A stretch of DNA of 64,000 nt, from assembly GCF_900155865.1 (NCBI RefSeq), contig NZ_LT707006.1, forward strand, positions 2,334,577 through 2,398,576, written 5' to 3'. The notes under the pieces were generated by a model. The model was not told the origin of the DNA and did no database searches. It saw only the letters and a list, made by a program, of their open reading frames with translations. Within the stretch, counting starts at the first letter, position 1; each line of letters starts with the position of its first letter. The translations under genes were made by a program, and so were the position numbers. This document shows, one piece after another, positions 60,026-64,000 of this stretch. The DNA is from Bacteroides bouchesdurhonensis. GTDB taxonomy: Bacteria; Bacteroidota; Bacteroidia; Bacteroidales; Bacteroidaceae.

Positions 60026-60610
60026 CTATGTATTTATCAGATTAACGATTTCCGCTTTAAGGTTCTCTTTCCGTTTACCGTCCATCACGCCACAAGTTGA
60101 TAACTCCGAATAAAGTTGTATCAGTTGGAGCAGCTTCTTATAATCCCGTTGGTGTATCTGATACAGGGCGGTGAGTTGTTTTCCCTGTTGGTTGATTACA
60201 TCAGCGTGCTTGCCGAACTGCTCACTTACTTTTTGCAGTACGGCTGTTTGCCTTTCTCGACTGGCTGCCAGTTGTGAAAGGATAAGGTTTTCCAATTCCT
60301 TGCCGATAGCATCGAAGCGAACAGCAATAGAATTTGCCGTTCGTATCATGGGATTCAGCTGTTCTTCCTCGTAGTGACGGATGAAACGAATTATATCGTC
60401 CTGCCGTTTATTTATCTTCGCCAGTTCCGATTTTACGGATTCCGGTGCTTCCGATGGGTTGATACACGCTTTATCAATATAGACAAACGCCAAACGGACT
60501 ATTTCCCCTTTTTTCAGTGAATAGCGTTTGCAGAGCTTATCTATTAGCTTTCCCGTTTGCCGGTCTATCCCGATGGTGGTAAGGGTAGATATATTATTGG
60601 TCTTATCCAT
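60026..60610 (-). CDS. BfmA/BtgA-family mobilization protein
   Basis: 194 residues if started at the ATG at 60610 (MDKTNNISTLTTIGIDRQT). A longer frame to 60670 adds 20 residues and overlaps the structured oriT-like region, so the shorter start is preferred. ridging sequence IDRQTGKLIDKLCKRYSLKKGEIVRLA resembles a ribbon-helix-helix DNA-binding start. It is followed by a long helical coiled part (RQDDIIRFIRHYEEEQLNPM onwards). Such proteins bind oriT next to the relaxase. It is the first gene of the mobilization operon. Confidence 0.8.
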   Translation of the reverse strand: MDKTNNISTLTTIGIDRQTGKLIDKLCKRYSLKKGEIVRLAFVYIDKACINPSEAPESVKSELAKINKRQDDIIRFIRHYEEEQLNPMIRTANSIAVRFDAIGKELENLILSQLAASRERQTAVLQKVSEQFGKHADVINQQGKQLTALYQIHQRDYKKLLQLIQLYSELSTCGVMDGKRKENLKAEIVNLINT

Positions 60611-60697
60611 GATTATAACTTTTTTATAAGGAAAATGAGATTCATTCAGTTGATTATAAGCGAAATACATTTTCAGGTTATAATCACTGTTATAAAC

Positions 60698-60781
60698 GGT
60701 TACGAATGTAACCTATTAAAGCCGAAGGCTTTGCCCCGCAGGGCAAGAGGGAAGAACAGGACTTGTCCAGTTCCCTCTTGC
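60698..60781. other. Cluster of inverted repeats, candidate oriT
   Basis: Four consecutive hairpins: GGTTAC/GTAACC (60698-60713), AAAGCC/GGCTTT (60718-60732), TTGCCC/GGGCAA (60731-60746) and GCAAGAGGGAA/TTCCCTCTTGC (60743-60781), with an inner GGAC/GTCC. Neighbouring stems overlap and so compete. It lies directly upstream of the mobilization operon, the usual place of an oriT in Bacteroides elements. Confidence 0.55.
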
Positions 60782-60864
60782 TTCATTTAGCGAAACGAGC
60801 CGAGCCACAGGGCGAGGCGGTTTCTGCTAAATGGGGTTTGTTAGCACTGCATCAGGCGATAGCA

Positions 60865-61215
60865 TTACCCACCTTGTTTTGCGGTGGTTTGCCTATCGAG
60901 TTGGTTTTCCTTTTTGAACCGTTCGTAGGTCTTACAATCAGCGTTTTCTTGAATAAATGCTCGGATGTCGGCTGCACGGTAATAGGTTTTATGGCTTATC
61001 GTAAAGTAAGGAAGTTTGCCACTAGCCCGATACCGTTGTAGGGTTCGGAAAGATACTTTCAGCAGGAAAGCCAAATCTTGATTGTCGAGTATCTTATCAT
61101 TTTCGTCCAGTACCTTGTCGGTATTGATAAGGGATTTCAGGTCTTGCCCGATTTCAGATAGCTTTTTCGATAGTCGTTCCATCCACTTGTCGAAGTTTTC
61201 GTTGTCTATATACAT
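60865..61215 (-). CDS. Excisionase-like helix-turn-helix protein
   Basis: 116 residues. ILDNQDLAFLLKVSFRTLQRYRASGKLPYFTISHKTYYRAADIRAFI is a MerR/Xis-type winged HTH (HTH_17), found in Xis-like and helix-turn-helix domain proteins of Bacteroides elements. The N-terminal 45 residues are a helical extension. It may bias the integrases towards excision or regulate the mobilization genes. It has its own start and no close partner gene. Confidence 0.82.
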   Translation of the reverse strand: MYIDNENFDKWMERLSKKLSEIGQDLKSLINTDKVLDENDKILDNQDLAFLLKVSFRTLQRYRASGKLPYFTISHKTYYRAADIRAFIQENADCKTYERFKKENQLDRQTTAKQGG

Positions 61216-61291
61216 TTTGCTTCAATTTTTAGTTTAACATTTTTGTTCTCAACCGATTGATGAAGCAAAATTCGGCAGAATATAGAAATTA

Positions 61292-61324
61292 AAATAGAGG
61301 AGCCCGGTATTGACTCCTCTATTT
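61292..61324 (-). terminator. Terminator of the RteC-like operon
   Basis: AAATAGAGGAG (61292-61302) and CTCCTCTATTT (61314-61324) are exact reverse complements, 38 bases downstream of the RteC-like gene (minus strand). Confidence 0.75.
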
Positions 61325-61362
61325 GTTGAATGTAATTGATTATATATCAAATTGTTATAAAA

Positions 61363-61776
61363 TCATCTTTTTTCATCTTTGTTCTTCAATGCTTCCGCTT
61401 CTCGTTTCTTGTATTCTTTAATAAGAACAGCTTTTAAGGCGTCCAGTGTTTTGGTAAGATTGTATGGCTTACGCTTGAAAAGTTCACTTTGACGGTCATA
61501 GATACCATTGAAACTAAATCCAAAAGCCTGTTCAAACACTTCTGAAAAAGCAATGATTGCAGGCTTCTTGCCAGCATTGTCTGTGATACCACCTAATAGC
61601 ATTAGGGCTGAAAGAATTTCGGTCATACCCATAATTCCAAGATTTTGGAACTTTGGTATGACCGATAAAGGGGATTCAAAAGTTAATGGTGCTTCCGAAG
61701 AGAATGATTCGGGATGCGTAATTTTGAAATTCAGTAGTTCCAATTCTGCATTAATAATCGCCAGTGCTTTTTGCAA
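61363..61776 (-). CDS. RteC-like protein
   Basis: 137 residues. EILSALMLLGGITDNAGKKPAIIAFSEVFEQAFGFSF and YDRQSELFKRKPYNLTKTLDALKAVL resemble the C-terminal half of RteC, the regulator that controls excision genes of CTnDOT-type elements. It is shorter than RteC, and the N-terminal half is missing or divergent. The similarity is by eye and moderate. It is 10 bases downstream of the small gene at 61787. Confidence 0.55.
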   Translation of the reverse strand: MQKALAIINAELELLNFKITHPESFSSEAPLTFESPLSVIPKFQNLGIMGMTEILSALMLLGGITDNAGKKPAIIAFSEVFEQAFGFSFNGIYDRQSELFKRKPYNLTKTLDALKAVLIKEYKKREAEALKNKDEKR

Positions 61777-61786
61777 GAATAGCTTT

Positions 61787-62020
61787 TTAAGTGCATTTTT
61801 CCCCCTGCCCGTAAAGAGATGTTGTTTTAAGTGAAGCTAACTCAATACGGGTAGCTACCAAAGTTCGATAAATTTTTGAATAATCTTTCTCACAACTTAC
61901 GACTTCTATTTTCCCGAAAAAATCATCATAGGCATCTTGCATTTCTTCATTTGTTACTTCTTGTGAGGGTTCAGCCAATAGACTGAAAAGTCTCCCTTGT
62001 AATAATTCATCCATAAGCAT
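61787..62020 (-). CDS. Small protein of unknown function
   Basis: 77 residues, acidic (PSQEVTNEEMQDAYDDFFG), no signal peptide or membrane segment. It directly precedes the RteC-like gene with a 10-base gap and may be its translational partner. I do not recognise a family; with so short a frame, coding status is likely but not certain. Confidence 0.5.
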   Translation of the reverse strand: MLMDELLQGRLFSLLAEPSQEVTNEEMQDAYDDFFGKIEVVSCEKDYSKIYRTLVATRIELASLKTTSLYGQGEKCT

Positions 62021-62123
62021 AAAATTTAAAAGTAAATATTAATAGTCAGACCGAAGTCCTGTTTTATGCCGAATGATTTTGTATTAATCTTCTGGAAAGA
62101 ATCTCAATACTTCTCGTCTTTAT

Positions 62124-62774
62124 TTACTCTGCATTATCTTGCAACCATTTCAATCTGCGTTGGTCGGGTAAATGCTTTACTGAAAAATTCTCAAATTTGG
62201 CATTAAATCCATTTCCGTCAGGACATGCACCCATAAATCCAACCATAACAGGACAATTGTCCTGTAACCATGCGTTTCGCATCATGATATAGTTTTTATC
62301 ATCGAAGGAATAAAATACTTCTACTGCATCCAATCGCCTTACCGCTTTTATCCATATAAACGGAATCGGTTTTTCTAATGTGATCACACTCCAATCGCTT
62401 GTCTTATGGGTTACAACTGTACTAAGATTATATTTGCCATCGACAAACTCTATTCCCGCCTTAATATAGTTCTCATGGTCTATACGCAACATCAGTCCCG
62501 ATTGGTCAAAGCGGATTTTATAATCGCCCGATATTTTCACCTTCACTTCAAATTCACCGCCATAGGTACTGTAAAGAAAAGGGGCGTCATCAACCGTAAA
62601 CCCATAATGGGAAATACGCCAATAATCACTTTGAGGGGTTACATACATGGAAAGGGTATTGTTTTTAATTTCCCATTTCTCCGGCTCGTTGAACCATTGC
62701 ATTTTTTCTAAACTCTGCGCCATTACATTGCTTGAAATTAAAATTGTAACAACAAAAAATAATAACTTCTTCAT
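62124..62774 (-). CDS. Secreted DUF1349-family protein
   Basis: 216 residues with a signal peptide (LLFFVVTILISSNVMAQ). FNEPEKWEIKNNTLSMYV, FDQSGLMLRIDHENYIKAGIEF and FWIK-like strands followed by GFMGACPDGNGFNAKFENFSV form the concanavalin-like sandwich of DUF1349. Function unknown; the fold is related to carbohydrate-binding proteins. It is the last gene of the cargo operon, 10 bases after the HAD gene. Confidence 0.82.
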   Translation of the reverse strand: MKKLLFFVVTILISSNVMAQSLEKMQWFNEPEKWEIKNNTLSMYVTPQSDYWRISHYGFTVDDAPFLYSTYGGEFEVKVKISGDYKIRFDQSGLMLRIDHENYIKAGIEFVDGKYNLSTVVTHKTSDWSVITLEKPIPFIWIKAVRRLDAVEVFYSFDDKNYIMMRNAWLQDNCPVMVGFMGACPDGNGFNAKFENFSVKHLPDQRRLKWLQDNAE

Positions 62775-62784
62775 CTACTTGCTT

Positions 62785-63402
62785 TTATGGATTATTATAC
62801 TGTAACACTGCTGACAATTGCCCACGTACATTGACAATATTGTCGAAAAGGATTGCTTTGAAGCCTAACTCTTGCGCCGTTTTTATATTGGCGTGGTTAT
62901 CGTCAATGAATACGGATTCTTCAGCATTTAGCTTATGACGGTCAAGTAGCACTTCATAAATGCGTCTGTCAGGCTTAATCAGTTTTTCTTCTCCCGACAC
63001 CACAATGCCATCGAATAGCTGAAAGAAATCGTATTTACGATAAGCTATTTGTATGGTTTCTGCCGACCAGTTTGTTAATCCCCATATACGATAATCATGG
63101 TCTTTCAGTTCACGCAATAGCTTTACACCATCAGGCAAGTCGCTTTTAAGCATATCTTCCCAGTTGTCCCAAAATAGTTGGATGGCATTTCTGTATTCAG
63201 GGTGTTGGGACTGTAAAAACTTTATTCCTTCCGAAAAAGAACGTCCTTTATCCTGCTCCGCATTCCATTCGCTGGTACAAATGTTCGCAAGAAAATACTC
63301 CATTTCGTTTTCATCCCAAAAGAATGTACGGTAGAAATATCTCGGATTCCAGTCCAAAAGCACACCGCCAAAATCAAAAACGATATTCTTTATTTCTTTC
63401 AT
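62785..63402 (-). CDS. HAD-superfamily hydrolase (YihX-like)
   Basis: 205 residues. Motif I is VFDFGGVLLDWNP, motif II LTNWS, motif III LIKPDRRIY and motif IV VFIDDNHANI. The second acid of motif I is replaced by glycine (DFG), as in many YihX-like members. The substrate is probably a small sugar phosphate or similar compound. It starts 3 bases after the VOC gene stop. Confidence 0.87.
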   Translation of the reverse strand: MKEIKNIVFDFGGVLLDWNPRYFYRTFFWDENEMEYFLANICTSEWNAEQDKGRSFSEGIKFLQSQHPEYRNAIQLFWDNWEDMLKSDLPDGVKLLRELKDHDYRIWGLTNWSAETIQIAYRKYDFFQLFDGIVVSGEEKLIKPDRRIYEVLLDRHKLNAEESVFIDDNHANIKTAQELGFKAILFDNIVNVRGQLSAVLQYNNP

Positions 63403-63405
63403 GGC

Positions 63406-63792
63406 TTATCCTGCAATTTCCACGTAATTTCCTTCTGGGTCTAATACCGCACTTTCATAATATCCGTCGCCTGTGGTTCTCGGTTCGCTCGCAATCGTAT
63501 AACCGTCTGCACGCAATCTTTCGGTAAGAGCGTTTACAACATCTTTTCCTCCTACCGAAATAGCAAAATGCGCCAATCCTTTCAAATTACCTCTACTGGC
63601 AGGACTTTTCATGTCCGGAACGTGCATGATTTCAAGGCGTGTTTTATCGTCCCCGAAAGAAAGGAAATAGGATGTAAAATTCCGTTTCATATTTACATAC
63701 TTCTCTCCACAACTCATGCTAAAATACTTCATGTAGAATTGACGAAGCAATTCTAAATCTTCTACCCAAATTGCCAAATGTTCGATTTTCAT
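63406..63792 (-). CDS. VOC-family (glyoxalase / resistance-type) metalloprotein
   Basis: 128 residues with two beta-alpha-beta-beta-beta units. The metal ligands are H5 (KIEHLAIWV), E54 (RLEIMHVPD), H75 (LAHFAISV) and E126 (GNYVEIAG). The family includes glyoxalase I and drug-modifying or drug-binding proteins. Coupling to an efflux-type MFS gene fits a detoxification role, which is inference. The start overlaps the MFS stop (ATGA). Confidence 0.87.
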   Translation of the reverse strand: MKIEHLAIWVEDLELLRQFYMKYFSMSCGEKYVNMKRNFTSYFLSFGDDKTRLEIMHVPDMKSPASRGNLKGLAHFAISVGGKDVVNALTERLRADGYTIASEPRTTGDGYYESAVLDPEGNYVEIAG

Positions 63793-64000
63793 ATATTTCT
63801 ATTTTTAATGGTTTGAAATTTCCTTGTAAAAAATACTATTAATATTCCGAATGATGAAGCTATCCCCAAAGCAACCCGTAAATTTGTTGCCTCCGATAAA
63901 AGCCCCATAAGTGGCGGTCCAATCATAAAGCCAACAAAGCTGATAGATGATACGATAGTAATCGCCACGCTGGCAGGAATATTTTGTAATCTTCCCGATT
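63789..64000 (-). CDS. MFS transporter, C-terminal part (5' end outside window)
   Basis: The last 70 residues of a major facilitator protein. VSSISFVGFMIGPPLMGLLS is a membrane helix with a typical P-rich turn, and VALGIASSFGILIVFFTRKF is the last helix. The frame runs off the right edge, with no start codon in the window. The stop overlaps the VOC start by 4 bases. The substrate cannot be inferred from this part. Confidence 0.75.
   Translation of the reverse strand, partial: SGRLQNIPASVAITIVSSISFVGFMIGPPLMGLLSEATNLRVALGIASSFGILIVFFTRKFQTIKNRNI

Larger units (their letters stand above)
55667..64000. mobile_element. Integrated mobilizable element or ICE, left end in a fimbrillin gene, right end beyond the window
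   Basis: The region holds two tyrosine recombinases (55971, 57214), a mobilization operon (BfmA/BtgA-like, DUF5712 relaxase-like, GNAT), an Xis-like protein, an RteC-like protein and a cargo operon. Its base composition is visibly richer in G+C than the flanking fimbrillin locus. The left boundary is set at about 55,667, where fimbrillin similarity stops and short repeats start. No right end or att duplication can be seen in this window. No conjugation (tra) genes are visible, so within the window it is a mobilizable rather than self-transmissible element. Confidence 0.75.

Noticed and set aside
1..64000. tRNA, rRNA and CRISPR genes
   Set aside because: No cloverleaf-like segments with a T-loop motif, no rRNA sequence and no regular direct repeats were recognised by reading; weak tRNAs could still be missed.

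Overview
The window is a contiguous chromosomal stretch of a Bacteroides-type gut bacterium (order Bacteroidales); I cannot name the species. The signs are: low GC; promoters of the TTTG-N19-TAnnTTTG type used by the Bacteroidetes primary sigma factor; many secreted proteins and lipoproteins; the Bacteroidetes-type omega subunit and BamD; PorT-like barrels; fimbrillin (FimA/Mfa-type) lipoproteins; BspA-type leucine-rich repeats; and a mobile element with BfmA/BtgA and DUF5712 mobilization genes.

Bases 1-16,000: the 3' end of carB, a long non-coding gap with hairpins and alternating purine-pyrimidine tracts, a mannose-1-phosphate guanylyltransferase (manC), an AraC regulator next to a soluble multi-PAS hybrid histidine kinase, a secreted GH78-like rhamnosidase, and a second AraC regulator divergent from a TolC / membrane-fusion / double-ATPase / two-permease efflux operon of the YbhG-F-S-R type. 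An Hsp20 chaperone follows.

Bases 16,000-20,000: a scarred stretch with an AlaX editing protein, a transposase remnant, a DUF4919-like protein, an SGNH hydrolase, an ABM-domain protein and a broken DeoR-like gene. Two near-identical minus-strand small RNA genes lie 1.8 kb apart here, each with a consensus promoter and an intrinsic terminator.

Bases 20,000-45,900: mostly housekeeping genes. They include uvrB, a paaK/ACT pair, bamD-rpoZ-DUF4293, a PorT barrel with a LysM/periplasmic-binding fusion, uvrA, ybaK, a POT peptide transporter, a GNAT, a PadR-PspC pair, a metallo-hydrolase, a flavin reductase, a GH2 glycosidase, an orphan lipoprotein, a DPP5-like S9 peptidase, a helical protein coupled to a membrane Ser/Thr kinase with DFS in place of DFG, and an Rpn/PD-(D/E)XK protein.

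Bases 45,900-55,780: a minus-strand cell-surface locus in two transcription units. The first has a truncated fimbrillin, a 1164-residue fimbrillin/LRR/BACON/M64-metalloprotease fusion, and a fimbrillin lipoprotein. The second has a WG-repeat lipoprotein, an unknown secreted protein, and an FN3/BspA-LRR lipoprotein. The surface-displayed protease is the most unusual protein in the window.

Bases about 55,670 to the end: an integrated mobile element that appears to have cut the 5' part off the first fimbrillin gene. It has two paralogous tyrosine recombinases, structured intergenic DNA, a mobilization operon with a translationally coupled GNAT-like protein, an Xis-like protein, an RteC-like protein, and a cargo operon (MFS-VOC-HAD-DUF1349) that runs off the right edge. 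No rRNA, tRNA or CRISPR array was found.
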